DNA from: Acidobacteriota bacterium
GTDB taxonomy: Bacteria; Acidobacteriota; UBA6911
Direction of reading: 5' to 3'
DNA length: 62,640 nt
NCBI GenBank assembly: GCA_016929335.1
Contig: JAFGIY010000228.1
Location: 1-62,640 of the forward strand
Shown: positions 36,213-46,151 of the stretch, in pieces
Numbering within the stretch: position 1 is the stretch's first letter
How the letters are laid out: every line of letters starts with the position of its first letter
Made by a program: the position numbers and the translations under genes
The notes under the pieces: generated by a model
What the model was told of the DNA's origin: nothing
What the model saw: only the letters and a program-made list of their open reading frames with translations
Database searches by the model: none

Positions 36213-37067
36213 ATGGGAGCGTACCGGAGCCTTGTCAAGCCCAATGAGGCGACTCATAAGAAACGCTTTGGGCAACATTTTCTAAGAGATACGGGTGTTA
36301 TTGACCGTATTGTGCGCTGGATTCAGCCGTCGCGGCAGGATCTGTTCATAGAGATAGGCGCGGGAGACGGTGCCCTGTCTTCTCGTCTGGCGTCCGGCGC
36401 CAATAGCCTGCTGGCTATTGAGATCGATGCCGACTGCATCCCGCGCCTCAAGGATTCTTTGGCTCCTGTCTCTTCCGCAAGCGTTGTTGCAGCAGATGTT
36501 CTCCGCCTTGATCTGGCCGAATTGGTTTCTCCCCATTTGCGGCCGGATCTACGGCTTCGGATCGCCGGGAATCTGCCCTACAATATAGCCACGGCAATTA
36601 TTGAAAAGCTGCTTCATTCCGCACTGCCCGTCTTCGACATGGCTTTTATGCTTCAGCTTGAAGTTGCCGAACGTATTACGGCCTCAGCGGGAACGCGGCA
36701 GTATGGCTATTTTTCAGTGGAATGCCAGCATCATTGCGATGTCCGTTTTGGATTTAAAGTATCGCCTGCCTGTTTTACACCTCGGCCCAAGGTCAGTTCC
36801 GCGACTGTGCGATTCCTCCCAAAATGCTCGAACTGGCATCCCTCCCTTGAAACCGACTTTGAGATGATTGCCAAAGCGGCCTTTGCCTACAGGAGAAAAA
36901 CCATCCATAATTCTCTCTCCAGACATCCCATAATTGGAAAAATCTCGAATGCACTGCTGCTTGGTGCGGGCATTGAGGGATCACGCAGGGCCGAGCGGCT
37001 TTCTGTTCAGGAATATGAATATCTGACCCATGTATACGGGGAATTGAAGATGACCAATCCCGAATGA
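36213..37067 (+). CDS. rsmA: 16S rRNA (adenine1518/1519-N6) dimethyltransferase
   Basis: 284 residues. The SAM-binding start is KKRFGQHFLRDTGVIDRIV and the first Rossmann motif is LFIEIGAGDGALSSRLA. The catalytic NLPYNIATAII motif is intact, and the C-terminal helical domain has 'FAYRRKTIHNSL'. RsmA (KsgA) dimethylates two adenines in helix 45 of 16S rRNA during 30S maturation. The ATG precedes the first conserved residues by only 15 codons. It is followed by rnj and ftsK on the same strand. Confidence 0.97.
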   Translation: MGAYRSLVKPNEATHKKRFGQHFLRDTGVIDRIVRWIQPSRQDLFIEIGAGDGALSSRLASGANSLLAIEIDADCIPRLKDSLAPVSSASVVAADVLRLDLAELVSPHLRPDLRLRIAGNLPYNIATAIIEKLLHSALPVFDMAFMLQLEVAERITASAGTRQYGYFSVECQHHCDVRFGFKVSPACFTPRPKVSSATVRFLPKCSNWHPSLETDFEMIAKAAFAYRRKTIHNSLSRHPIIGKISNALLLGAGIEGSRRAERLSVQEYEYLTHVYGELKMTNPE

Positions 37068-37136
37068 CGAACTGGTACATTGCGGCGGCGCCTGGAGTGG
37101 GCTATACTTCGCCGTTAATTCCTGGGAAAAAAGATC

Positions 37137-38798
37137 GTGATCAACAATCAAATGGAAGTTATTCCCCTGGGGGGTCTGGGGGAATTCGGCATGAACATGA
37201 TGGCCATCCGCTATGGCGAGAGCATCCTCGTTGTCGATGCCGGCCTGATGTTCCCGCGTGACGATCTGCTTGGAGTGGATCTTGTAATCCCTGATTTCTC
37301 CTATCTGCTGGAAAACCGTGAAAAGGTCCGCGCGATTATCGTGACCCACGGTCACGAAGATCATATCGGAGCACTTGCCTATCTGCTGAAAGATCTCCCG
37401 GTTCCGGTTTATGGGACTCCTTTGACTCTTGGCTTTGCCCGCGGCCGCCTGGAGGAAAACGGAGTGCTGGAACAGGCGCAGTTGAATCCCATTGCGCCCC
37501 GCTCCTGTCTGGAATTCGGAGATCTGCACGTCGAAGCAATTGGCATAACGCACAGCATAGCGGACAGCATCGGATTGGCAATTACAGCGCCTGTGGGAAC
37601 TATTATTCACACCGGCGATTTTAAGCTGGATCAATCCCCTCTCAATGGGAATCAAACCGATTACGCCAGACTTGCGTATTTCGGGGAGAAGGGGGTCCTG
37701 GCTTTATTCAGCGACAGCACCAACAGTGAACGGACCGGTTTTACTCCTTCCGAAATACATGTTCGCCGGCACATCGAGCAGATCTTTTATTCCAGCCGCA
37801 GAAAGATCATTGTTGCCTGCTTTGCGTCGAGCATCCATCGCATTCAGATAATTCTGGATCTGGCCAAAGATTTTGGCCGCCGTGTTATCCCGGTCGGACG
37901 AAGTATGAAGGAAAACATTGTCATTGCGTCGGATCTGGGCTATTTGACCATACCTCCCGGAATTCTGGCAGACGGCTTGGAAGCTCAGTCATTGGCCGAA
38001 GACCGGCAGATCATTCTCAGCACCGGCAGCCAGGGAGAACCCATGGCCGCCTTGACGAGGCTGGCCTTCGGCAAGCACAAAGATTTTGTGGTTCAGGATG
38101 GAGATTCTGTCATCATCAGCGCGCGGGTTATTCCCGGTAATGAGAGCCGTGTTTCCCATCTCGTCAACCATTTTTGCCGCCGCGGGGCAAGGGTCTATGA
38201 TGAGAGTCAATGGGGGATGCATGTTTCCGGTCATGCGAGCCAGGAGGAGTTGAAATTAATGCTCAACCTTACTCGCCCCAGGTTTTTCATCCCTATCCAC
38301 GGGGAATATCGCCAGCTGTACGCTCATACACTTCTAGCGCAGGAAGTTGGAATACCCCGTGAAAGGATCCTTTTGGCCGAGACTGGAGACGTGCTGATAT
38401 TACACCCGGATTCCGTTCGTATCGAAGGAAAGGCGCCTGTCGGCAGGCGATTCATCGATGTGGGCGGTGTAGCGGAATTGGATGAAATCGTCGTAAAGGA
38501 TCGGCAGCACCTTTCCGAGGAAGGCGTTGTACTGGCGGTTATTGCCGTCAACAAAGCCACAGGCCGTATTGAGGGGATGCCGGAGCTCGTCAGTCGCGGC
38601 CATGTTCAGGAAGAAAACAGTGCAGCCTTCCTGTCCGAAGCCCGGCAGATCGTCATCCGCGCCATGGAAGAATGCACTAGAGAGGAACGGGAGGAATCCG
38701 CCGTACTGGCCGAGGCCATTCGCGTGGAATTAAAGCGCTATTTTCGCAAGCGAACCGGTACGCGTCCCATGATTGTACCTGTCATATATGAAATCTAA
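37137..38798 (+). CDS. rnj: Ribonuclease J
   Basis: 553 residues, the usual length. The metallo-beta-lactamase/beta-CASP fold shows the zinc ligands HGHEDH (residues about 70-75), the next His in 'GITHSIADS', Asp in 'HTGDFK' and His in 'HVSGHA'. RNase J acts as 5'-3' exoribonuclease and endonuclease in mRNA turnover and rRNA maturation. The GTG at 37137 precedes an ATG at 37152 with nearly the same context; either may be the start. There is no rnE-like gene in the window. Confidence 0.96.
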   Translation: MINNQMEVIPLGGLGEFGMNMMAIRYGESILVVDAGLMFPRDDLLGVDLVIPDFSYLLENREKVRAIIVTHGHEDHIGALAYLLKDLPVPVYGTPLTLGFARGRLEENGVLEQAQLNPIAPRSCLEFGDLHVEAIGITHSIADSIGLAITAPVGTIIHTGDFKLDQSPLNGNQTDYARLAYFGEKGVLALFSDSTNSERTGFTPSEIHVRRHIEQIFYSSRRKIIVACFASSIHRIQIILDLAKDFGRRVIPVGRSMKENIVIASDLGYLTIPPGILADGLEAQSLAEDRQIILSTGSQGEPMAALTRLAFGKHKDFVVQDGDSVIISARVIPGNESRVSHLVNHFCRRGARVYDESQWGMHVSGHASQEELKLMLNLTRPRFFIPIHGEYRQLYAHTLLAQEVGIPRERILLAETGDVLILHPDSVRIEGKAPVGRRFIDVGGVAELDEIVVKDRQHLSEEGVVLAVIAVNKATGRIEGMPELVSRGHVQEENSAAFLSEARQIVIRAMEECTREEREESAVLAEAIRVELKRYFRKRTGTRPMIVPVIYEI

Positions 38799-38820
38799 AA
38801 CATCTCAATAGGACCTTTAT

Positions 38821-41067
38821 ATGCCGGGCGAAGCAAGCGTCAGAAAAAGACATGAATTCATCGGAGTGATTCTTCTCTTGATTGCAATTCTGCTCCTGCT
38901 TTGCCTCGTTACGTACAATCCTCACGATTCCAGCTTTAATGCACTGTCTCTCAAGCTGACGATCGACAACAAAATCGGAAAGATTGGCGCCTACGTCAGC
39001 GATTTTCTTTATCAGCTGTTCGGTTTTTCTGCATTCCTGCTGCTGCTTCCTCTTCTGGTTTTAAGCTGGAAGCTTATTCTGGGACGCCCGATTCACTCGC
39101 CATACCTGAGGACCTTCGGCCTCTTTCTTCTGATAGCTTCCGTCGGCGCGGCTCTGCAGCTGTTTCCTCTCCCGCTGCCCGATGTAAATTTTATGCCCGG
39201 CGGCGTTACCGGCGTTTTGATTGTCGACCAGCTGCTCCCGAACCTCAATAAAACGGGCACAACCATCATAATTACAGGGGCTTTGATATTGGGGATACTG
39301 GCCGCCACTACGCTCTCATTGGGAAATCTGTTTTCCCGCATGGCTCAGAAGCAATCCTTGCCGCACCTGTCTCTATTGCAGCGTTTCAAGGAATGGAGAC
39401 AAAACCGGAAGCCGGTTCGCACGGTTGTAAACATCAAACCCGCCGCACCGGCATCCATTGAATTGACTCCCCGCCCCTCTCCGGTAAAGCCGCCGGCTTC
39501 TCCGGTTGAAGTCCGGCCTGTTCCTCCCGTAACCCGCGAGCGGGAACCGGAGCCGCGCCGCCCGCTTGCGCCTGCGCCGGAGCGTCCGCGTTCTCGAAAG
39601 TATACTCTGCCTCCCGTTGAGCTTCTGAACCCGGCAGAGAATCCCTTTCCCGTCGATGAAGCGGTATTAATGGAAAAAGCGCGCATGATTTCCGATAAAT
39701 GCGGCGAATTCGATGTGAACGGCAGCGTTACGCAGATCCATCCGGGACCGGTCGTCACTACCTTTGAGTTTAAGCCCGATGCAGGCATCAAGTATTCCAG
39801 AATCACCGGACTGGTGGATGATCTGTGTCTCGGAATCAAGGCGGAATCCCTTCGTATTGATCGGATTCCGGGAAAGGCCACCGTCGGAATCGAGGTGCCG
39901 AACACTCATCGCGAGTTGATTATGCTGCGCGAACTCATAGATTCGGATGTCTTTGTCAAATCTCCATCCAGACTCACCCTTGCCTTGGGGAAATTGATCA
40001 ACGGGAGTCCCTTCGTGACAGACCTGGAACGGATGCCGCATCTGCTGATTGCGGGTGCGACGGGATCGGGCAAGAGCGTCGCGCTTAACTGCATGATCAC
40101 CTCGATTCTATACAAAGCCACGCCTGAAGAGGTTCGTTTCATCTTCATAGATCCCAAGCGGCTGGAATTGGGCCTATATGCAGACATCCCGCATTTGCTG
40201 ACACCCATAGTTACCGACCCCAGTGAAGCCGCCAATGCTCTCCGCTGGGCTACCAGCGAGATGGAATCACGCTATAAAAAGCTTGCGTTGCGGGGTGTCC
40301 GGAACATCGATCAATACAACAAACTGGTGCGGTCTTCAGGCGCTCAGCTTTCCCTCCTGGAAGACAGCGCGGACGGAGAATATGAGAAGCCCTTGTCCTA
40401 TCTGGTATTGGTGATCGATGAGTTGGCGGACCTGATGATGGTTTCCTCCCGCGAAGTAGAGGAATCCATTTCCCGCCTCGCGGCTATGGCGCGTGCCGTG
40501 GGAATACACTTAATCCTTGCAACGCAGCGGCCTTCCGTCGACGTCATTACAGGCATAATCAAAGCCAACTTTCCCTGCCGTATCGCCTTTAAGGTGGCGA
40601 CAAAGGTTGATTCGCGCACGATTATCGATGGCAACGGCGCCGAACAATTGCTTGGCAATGGCGATATGCTTTTTATACCGCCGGGAACTTCCAGACTGAT
40701 CCGCATTCATGGAGCTTATGTAAGTGAGAAGGAAGCCCAGGCAATTGTCGAACATCTGCGTAAACAAGGGAAGCCGGCGTACGACGATTCTGTTTTGAAT
40801 TATGGTCGCGAAGAAGTGGATGAGGCAGGTAATCCGATCGACCCGGGATTGCAGGACAGCCTTTATAGTGAGGCGGTTCGAGTCGTTGTCACCGAAGGCC
40901 GGGCCTCCACTTCCCTGCTGCAAAGAAGATTAAGCATCGGTTATGGACGAGCAGCCAAATTGATCGACATGATGTTCCATAATAACATCGTGGGACCGGC
41001 CGACGGATCCAAACCGAGAGACGTTCTGGTCGGTCTGGACTTTCTGGACCGGCTGAACACAGATTAG
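38821..41067 (+). CDS. ftsK: DNA translocase FtsK/SpoIIIE
   Basis: 748 residues. Residues about 15-175 have four membrane segments. A Pro/Arg-rich linker runs to about 265 and is shorter than the long linker of E. coli FtsK. The motor has Walker A GATGSGKS (about 413) and Walker B LVLVIDELADLMM. The C-terminal winged gamma domain is 'ALYSEAVRVVVTEGRASTSLLQRRLSIGYGRAAKLIDMM'-like and recognises KOPS/FRS DNA motifs. It pumps DNA during chromosome dimer resolution and division. AGGA precedes the ATG, 22 bases past rnj. The stop codon overlaps a hairpin repeat. Confidence 0.97.
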   Translation: MPGEASVRKRHEFIGVILLLIAILLLLCLVTYNPHDSSFNALSLKLTIDNKIGKIGAYVSDFLYQLFGFSAFLLLLPLLVLSWKLILGRPIHSPYLRTFGLFLLIASVGAALQLFPLPLPDVNFMPGGVTGVLIVDQLLPNLNKTGTTIIITGALILGILAATTLSLGNLFSRMAQKQSLPHLSLLQRFKEWRQNRKPVRTVVNIKPAAPASIELTPRPSPVKPPASPVEVRPVPPVTREREPEPRRPLAPAPERPRSRKYTLPPVELLNPAENPFPVDEAVLMEKARMISDKCGEFDVNGSVTQIHPGPVVTTFEFKPDAGIKYSRITGLVDDLCLGIKAESLRIDRIPGKATVGIEVPNTHRELIMLRELIDSDVFVKSPSRLTLALGKLINGSPFVTDLERMPHLLIAGATGSGKSVALNCMITSILYKATPEEVRFIFIDPKRLELGLYADIPHLLTPIVTDPSEAANALRWATSEMESRYKKLALRGVRNIDQYNKLVRSSGAQLSLLEDSADGEYEKPLSYLVLVIDELADLMMVSSREVEESISRLAAMARAVGIHLILATQRPSVDVITGIIKANFPCRIAFKVATKVDSRTIIDGNGAEQLLGNGDMLFIPPGTSRLIRIHGAYVSEKEAQAIVEHLRKQGKPAYDDSVLNYGREEVDEAGNPIDPGLQDSLYSEAVRVVVTEGRASTSLLQRRLSIGYGRAAKLIDMMFHNNIVGPADGSKPRDVLVGLDFLDRLNTD

Positions 41068-41246
41068 CCCGCTTTATGCATGAAGCTTCTGTTGCTGCGG
41101 CGGATCCGTGCATGCCTGCTGCGTTGCGCTCGGGAGGATTCCTCGACGTACCGTCAAGTACGCCCTCGGAATCCTCCCGTCGCGCGCCTTGCAGCCACGC
41201 TCGTCTACACCGCCTCGCGACGAACCTTCATGAATAACGCGGGCTG
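41066..41246. repeat. 181-bp hairpin repeat element, complete copy
   Basis: The ends are imperfect inverse copies: AGCCCGCTTTATGCATGAAG at the left and CTTCATGAATAACGCGGGCT at the right. Inside, GGGAGGATTCC (41132-41142) and GGAATCCTCCC (41168-41178) form a second stem around a GTAC-rich loop. The intervening parts also pair partly, so the whole element could fold as one long hairpin. It has no coding capacity. Closely matching left halves recur at 62558-62640, and shorter relatives share the ends at 50553-50633. It fills the gap between ftsK and the VWA gene and overlaps the ftsK stop. Confidence 0.8.
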
Positions 41247-41333
41247 GGAACCGGCGATTCTTGACTTGGATTTGCCGTTTGTTACAATCAATTTATAAAT
41301 GCGAGGACACCGCCTGGCACACGGGGCAAAAAG

Positions 41334-42254
41334 GTGAGAGCACATATCCGAATTCTAACCGGAGCAAGCATCGCAGCGTTATGGCTGTGCGCATTGGCTC
41401 CTAACGCGCAGGAAAAAAAAGCAGCTCCCCCTCCGGTTTTCAGAGTTGATGTTGAAACGGTATCGGTAAAGGTATCCGTTACCGATCCGCTGATTCGATA
41501 TGTGACGGGTCTCGAAAAAGAGCATTTCAAAATTTACGAGGACAACGTCGAGCAGACCATCATACATTTCAGCCAGGAAGCCGCCCCGATAAGCGCCGGA
41601 ATCATATTCGACGTCAGCGCGAGCATGAAGGAAAACAACAACATAAAAAAAGCCAAAAATGCGATAACGCGCTTTCTGGAATCAGGCAATCCGCAGGATG
41701 AGCTTTTCCTGATCACTTTTAACAACAAGACTAACATCGCCCTGGATTTCACCGATCAAAGCTCCGCGCTCCAGAATGAAGCCGCCCTGCAGAAACCGGG
41801 CGGGACAACGGCCCTGTGGGATGCGGTTTATATGGGCCTGAACAAGATCAAGGAAGGCAAACGTGAAAAGAAAGCCTTGATCGTTGTAACGGACGGAGAA
41901 GACAACAGCAGCCGTTATTCGGCAAATGAAATAAGCGACTTTGCCAAGGAAATGGATGTTCAAATCTACGCAATTGGCCAGCAAGGAACGCTCGGTACCG
42001 GCCGCTATCCCATCCAGAGCATCGTGAACCTGACCGGTGGAAGGGCGTTTTTCCCAAACAGCTTCAGCGAACTCGATTACTATATCGATCTGATTCACGC
42101 CGAGCTTCGCAGCCAGTACGTGTTATGGTATAACCCCACCAATAAGGCACATGACGGGAAATGGCGCCGCATCAAGGTCAAGCTTGATGCCCCCAAGGGC
42201 CTTCCCAAACTTATAGTCCGCTCCAGGGAAGGATATAATGCCCCAAAGCTATAG
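41334..42254 (+). CDS. Exported VWA-domain protein (acidobacterial type), copy 1
   Basis: 306 residues from a GTG. A signal peptide (RILTGASIAALWLCALAPNA) leads to a conserved N-terminal beta domain ('FRVDVETVSVKVSVTDP' ... 'FKIYEDNVEQTIIHFSQE'). A VWA domain (about 85-270) follows, with an intact metal site (MIDAS) reading DVSASM and 'VVTDGEDNSSRYS'. The C-terminus 'ELRSQYVLWYNP' ... 'LIVRSREGYNAPK' is typical of the VWFA-related Acidobacterial domain. It should be periplasmic or surface-bound and metal-dependent in ligand binding. It overlaps the next VWA gene by 17 bases, so the two are translationally coupled. Confidence 0.92.
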   Translation: MRAHIRILTGASIAALWLCALAPNAQEKKAAPPPVFRVDVETVSVKVSVTDPLIRYVTGLEKEHFKIYEDNVEQTIIHFSQEAAPISAGIIFDVSASMKENNNIKKAKNAITRFLESGNPQDELFLITFNNKTNIALDFTDQSSALQNEAALQKPGGTTALWDAVYMGLNKIKEGKREKKALIVVTDGEDNSSRYSANEISDFAKEMDVQIYAIGQQGTLGTGRYPIQSIVNLTGGRAFFPNSFSELDYYIDLIHAELRSQYVLWYNPTNKAHDGKWRRIKVKLDAPKGLPKLIVRSREGYNAPKL

Positions 42255-43281
42255 GCGATCAGGATGGAAACCGGGCGCTCTGGCGACCTTCATAATCCTG
42301 ACTTTGCTGACAGCTGTTTACTCCCAGGATGCAGAAGAGCCACCGAAGCAGGATCGGCGGAAGCAGGTGAAACCGGTTCTTGATTCCACTGTACCGGAAG
42401 AGCCGAAGGGCTTCAAAATCGGCGTAAGCGTTGATCTCGTTTTGACATACGTCACAGTTATGAACGCGGACGGAAGATTCGTAAGCGGATTGAAACAGGA
42501 TGCCTTTCAGATTTTTGAGGATGGAGTCCGCCAATCGATCAACTCATTCTCACAGGAAGATGTTCCGGTCAGCATGGGCATTCTCCTGGATTTGAGTTTA
42601 AGCATGCGCAAAAAGATCGATCAGGTTAACAGGGCTGCGCTGGCATTTATCCGGGCGAGCAATCCTCAGGATCAGGTATTCCTGATTGGGTTCAATGAAA
42701 CCGCCGAACTGCTTCAGGATTTCACCGGCGATATAGATGAGATCTCGGACTCTTTGGATAATGCGGGCGTGATGGGCTCCACAGCCATTTATGACGCTAT
42801 ATATCTTGGAGTCCAGAAAGCGCAAACCGGAAATAAGCCCAAAAAAGCAATCGTGGTTATCACCGATGGCGAGGATCGGGAGAGTTTCTACTCTCTTGAA
42901 GAGCTGCTGGCCAAAGTACAGGAATCCGATGTCCAGGTCTTCTGCATCGGCCTTCTGAACGAAATACCAAAGAAAGGCCTTTTTGGCGGCTGGTCGAAAT
43001 CCATTCCAGAAAAAGCGCGCGATGCTCTTGTCAAGATCTCGGAAGAAACCGGCGGTAAAGCATTTTTCCCCACCGCGACCTCTGATTTGAACAAAATTGT
43101 GGCCGAAATCGCTACGGAACTCAGAAGTCAATACGCCATAGGCTATTATTCGTCAAATGAAACGCGTGACGGCGCCTTCCGGCGAGTCAAGATTGAAATT
43201 GCCGGAGCCAAAGCCGCCCGTCAGCAGGTGCGATACCGCCGGGGCTATTTCGCTCCCAAAGCCGAAATAACCGAGAAATAG
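42238..43281 (+). CDS. Exported VWA-domain protein (acidobacterial type), copy 2
   Basis: 347 residues. The N-terminal region contains a hydrophobic export segment (GALATFIILTLLTAVYSQ). The same architecture as copy 1 follows: 'IGVSVDLVLTYVTVMNADG', 'FQIFEDGVRQSINSFSQEDV', an intact MIDAS DLSLSM, 'VVITDGEDRESFYSLEELLAKV' and 'ELRSQYAIGYYSSNETRDGAFR' ending YRRGYFAPK. Compared with copy 1 it has an insertion of about 15 residues after 'IGLLNE'. The ATG lies inside copy 1, and AGGATATA precedes it. The pair looks like a tandem duplication that has diverged. Confidence 0.92.
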   Translation: MPQSYRRSGWKPGALATFIILTLLTAVYSQDAEEPPKQDRRKQVKPVLDSTVPEEPKGFKIGVSVDLVLTYVTVMNADGRFVSGLKQDAFQIFEDGVRQSINSFSQEDVPVSMGILLDLSLSMRKKIDQVNRAALAFIRASNPQDQVFLIGFNETAELLQDFTGDIDEISDSLDNAGVMGSTAIYDAIYLGVQKAQTGNKPKKAIVVITDGEDRESFYSLEELLAKVQESDVQVFCIGLLNEIPKKGLFGGWSKSIPEKARDALVKISEETGGKAFFPTATSDLNKIVAEIATELRSQYAIGYYSSNETRDGAFRRVKIEIAGAKAARQQVRYRRGYFAPKAEITEK

Positions 43282-43444
43282 CACCGCAGCTTAAAAAATC
43301 ATTTATGTCCGCAGTCAACGCGGGAAGCGCCCGCGGGCTATGGATATAAAAAGCTTTTCGCTGGCAATCATTGGTCCATGTTTTTATAATGACCTCCTTG
43401 TTTGAGTCCTTATAAGTCATTGCCGCAGGGAGGCTTTCATCCGC

Positions 43445-46072
43445 ATGTTTTTCATTGCCCTAATTGCCGGAAAGGACGCACTCATTCCGGGTGCCTCCAT
43501 GGATTGGATTATCCCAATTATCCTGCTTATAGGCTTTGCTTCTGCCTCGAGCCTCCGCAAAAGCTCTAAGAATAAAAACAGAGAAATGGAAGCCATCAAG
43601 AAAATTGCATCCATGGTAAACCGCTCTCTCGATCTTAACGTTATCTTGATGTCAGCCCTGGAAGAAATTATGGAATCTACGGGAATGGAGGCGGGGATGC
43701 TGCGGTTGCGCACAACACCGGAAGCCTCCCCAAAAACCCTTTGTAAAGGACTGAGCAGAGAAGCGGCCGCAGTTTTTGAAAGAGAGAGTGACGAAAGCTT
43801 TAGACAACAACAGGTATTGCCGTTCGCCTCTGCGGATAGTCCGCAATGGAACGTTGCTGCGCTGACAGAAGCTCTCCACAAAGAAGGATTGGAGTTATTC
43901 GGCCCCTATCCCATACGATCCGGGAACCGGATTCTGGGAAATGCCGCATTTGCGGGAAAACCCCAAAAGGGCATTGCCGAAATTCATCAGGACTTCCTGT
44001 CGTCTTTGTCGGAAATACTGGGTGTCGCCATCGTTAACGGGCAGCTTCGCGAACAGTCCCATAAATTTTCAGAAGATCTGGTCGCCCTGCAGGAAGTGAA
44101 CAAAATCATTTCTCAGGGTTTCAATCTGGAAGATATCATCCACAGAATCGTGATTGAGGGCAAACGGCTTGCGAAGACGAGCCAATGTCATCTTTTCCTG
44201 CTGGATGACAAGCGCCAGTATCTCATCGGTTCCTCGTCGACTCAGACTGAGAATCTGGATATCCGAAACGTCAAGATAGAGTTTTTGGAGGCTTCTCCCG
44301 CCGTTACGGCAATTAATGAGCGAAAAGTGATTGCCATCGAAGATATCTGGCGCAACGAAGGCACAAACAGCCCATTGATGGAATCGCTGCATTGGCGCGC
44401 TGCTATTTTTGCTCCCTTGATAACCAAAGAGCGGGCCCTCGGAATCCTGGTTTGCAGCGATGATTCCCGCGAGCGGAAATTTACCGACGAAGAGATACTG
44501 CGCGCGGAGGCTCTGGCTCATCAGGCGGCAATCGCTCTGGAAAATGCTGAGCTGTTCCGTGTCGTATCCAGAAGCCAGAAAGAATGGGAAACCACCTTTG
44601 ATGCCATGCAGGATTGCGTTTCGGTGCATGATCCGACCGGCAAAGTTATCCGCGCAAATGTTGCATTGGCACGGCGCCTGAACACCATTCCACAAAAAGT
44701 CATCGGCCGATACTGCTCGGAAATCTATGATTCATCGGAATCGAATCCGGATCCCTGCCGTCATACACGATCGCTGAAATCCGAAGCGCTGATCGTTGAG
44801 GAGCTGGCGCTTCCGCATATGGAAGGTATTTTCCAGATTTCCGTCAGCCCCTGGTACGACAAAAACAATCGGCTGCTCGGATCCATCCATGTTGCGAAGG
44901 ACATCAGTAATGAGAAACAACTGCAGCAGCAGCTGATTCAGTCCGAAAAGCTGTCGGCGATCGGCGAGCTTATTTCCGGAATCGCTCATGAATTAAACAA
45001 TCCGCTCACGGGCGTCATGGGCTACTCTCAACTGCTGCAGCTTCGCAAGGATCTCGATGACCGGGCAAAAGACAATCTGCTCAAAATCAATAATCTCGCA
45101 TTGCGCTGCCAGAAGATCGTTCAAAACCTTCTTTCTTTCGCGCGCAAACAAAAGCCCGAAAGAACTCTCTCCGACATAAACGATATTCTGGAAAAAACGG
45201 TTGAGCTCAGGAGCTATGAGTTTCAGGTAAATAACATCGAAATTTCCCGGGAATTGGACCGGAAGCTGCCCAAAACCATTGCGGATTCTCATCAGTTGCA
45301 GCAGGTGTTCTTGAATGTTCTGACAAATGCCGAACAGGCGATGCTGGAAGCACACGGCAAAGGGCATCTGATTATCCGTACTCGCACCAATGCCCAGAAC
45401 TCGAGGATTATCGTCGAGGTTATCGATGATGGCCCCGGAATTGCCGAAAATTATCTGACAAGAATTTTTGACCCCTTTTTTACGACCAAGGAAGTCGGCA
45501 AGGGAACCGGATTAGGGCTCAGCCTTTCCTATGGAATGATTAAAGAGCATGGCGGGAATATATATGCCCGCAGCCGCCTGGGAGACGGTGCGACATTCGT
45601 GATCGAGCTGCCCATTATTTCTCATCTTCAGGATGATGCCGGCGTGGCCCCGGAGTTAATGCCTCAGGCGCTGCAGTTCGAAAAGCTTATGCGGGGAAAG
45701 CGCATCCTGGTCGTTGACGACGAAAAATATATCCTGGATTTCTTCATAGAGGTCTTTCATTCCCTGCCGCTGCAGGTTGACACCGCAAGTGACGGCCGCA
45801 TCGCCATGAACAAAATACAATCGGGCGAATATGACCTGATCGTCACCGATTTTAAAATGCCTCAGATGAGCGGACGGGATCTTTTCAACTGGATCAAGGA
45901 TAACCGTCCGCAGCTTGCGAGCCGCGTTATATTTGTGACAGGAGATACGGTCAGCGCGGATACGCGGTCATTTTTCGAAAACAACAAAAACCGATATCTG
46001 GCAAAACCTTTTAAGATCGAGGAAGTAAAAGAAGTTATCCAGCAGGCGTTTGAAACCAATCAACAGCAGTAG
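43445..46072 (+). CDS. Hybrid sensor histidine kinase (GAF, PAS, HisKA, HATPase, receiver)
   Basis: 875 residues. A single N-terminal membrane helix (MDWIIPIILLIGFASASSLR) is followed by an incomplete GAF-like region (50-200), a GAF domain (about 215-375, 'RRAAIFAPLITKERALGILV'-like), a PAS domain (about 380-495) and HisKA with the phospho-accepting His515 (GIAHELNNPLTG). The HATPase has NVLTNAEQAML, DDGPGIAEN and GTGLGLSLSYG. A C-terminal receiver domain has phosphate-accepting Asp802 (VTDFKMPQMSG). This is a soluble-sensing hybrid kinase with internal phosphorelay; output partners are elsewhere. GGGAGG lies 11 bases before the ATG. It lies 163 bases after the VWA pair. Confidence 0.95.
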   Translation: MFFIALIAGKDALIPGASMDWIIPIILLIGFASASSLRKSSKNKNREMEAIKKIASMVNRSLDLNVILMSALEEIMESTGMEAGMLRLRTTPEASPKTLCKGLSREAAAVFERESDESFRQQQVLPFASADSPQWNVAALTEALHKEGLELFGPYPIRSGNRILGNAAFAGKPQKGIAEIHQDFLSSLSEILGVAIVNGQLREQSHKFSEDLVALQEVNKIISQGFNLEDIIHRIVIEGKRLAKTSQCHLFLLDDKRQYLIGSSSTQTENLDIRNVKIEFLEASPAVTAINERKVIAIEDIWRNEGTNSPLMESLHWRAAIFAPLITKERALGILVCSDDSRERKFTDEEILRAEALAHQAAIALENAELFRVVSRSQKEWETTFDAMQDCVSVHDPTGKVIRANVALARRLNTIPQKVIGRYCSEIYDSSESNPDPCRHTRSLKSEALIVEELALPHMEGIFQISVSPWYDKNNRLLGSIHVAKDISNEKQLQQQLIQSEKLSAIGELISGIAHELNNPLTGVMGYSQLLQLRKDLDDRAKDNLLKINNLALRCQKIVQNLLSFARKQKPERTLSDINDILEKTVELRSYEFQVNNIEISRELDRKLPKTIADSHQLQQVFLNVLTNAEQAMLEAHGKGHLIIRTRTNAQNSRIIVEVIDDGPGIAENYLTRIFDPFFTTKEVGKGTGLGLSLSYGMIKEHGGNIYARSRLGDGATFVIELPIISHLQDDAGVAPELMPQALQFEKLMRGKRILVVDDEKYILDFFIEVFHSLPLQVDTASDGRIAMNKIQSGEYDLIVTDFKMPQMSGRDLFNWIKDNRPQLASRVIFVTGDTVSADTRSFFENNKNRYLAKPFKIEEVKEVIQQAFETNQQQ

Positions 46073-46151
46073 CGCTGTTTGATTTCAGAAATTCTCACGG
46101 GCATCAGAGATTCTTCTTATAAAGTTCCATCACCCATTTCGGAATCCGGAT

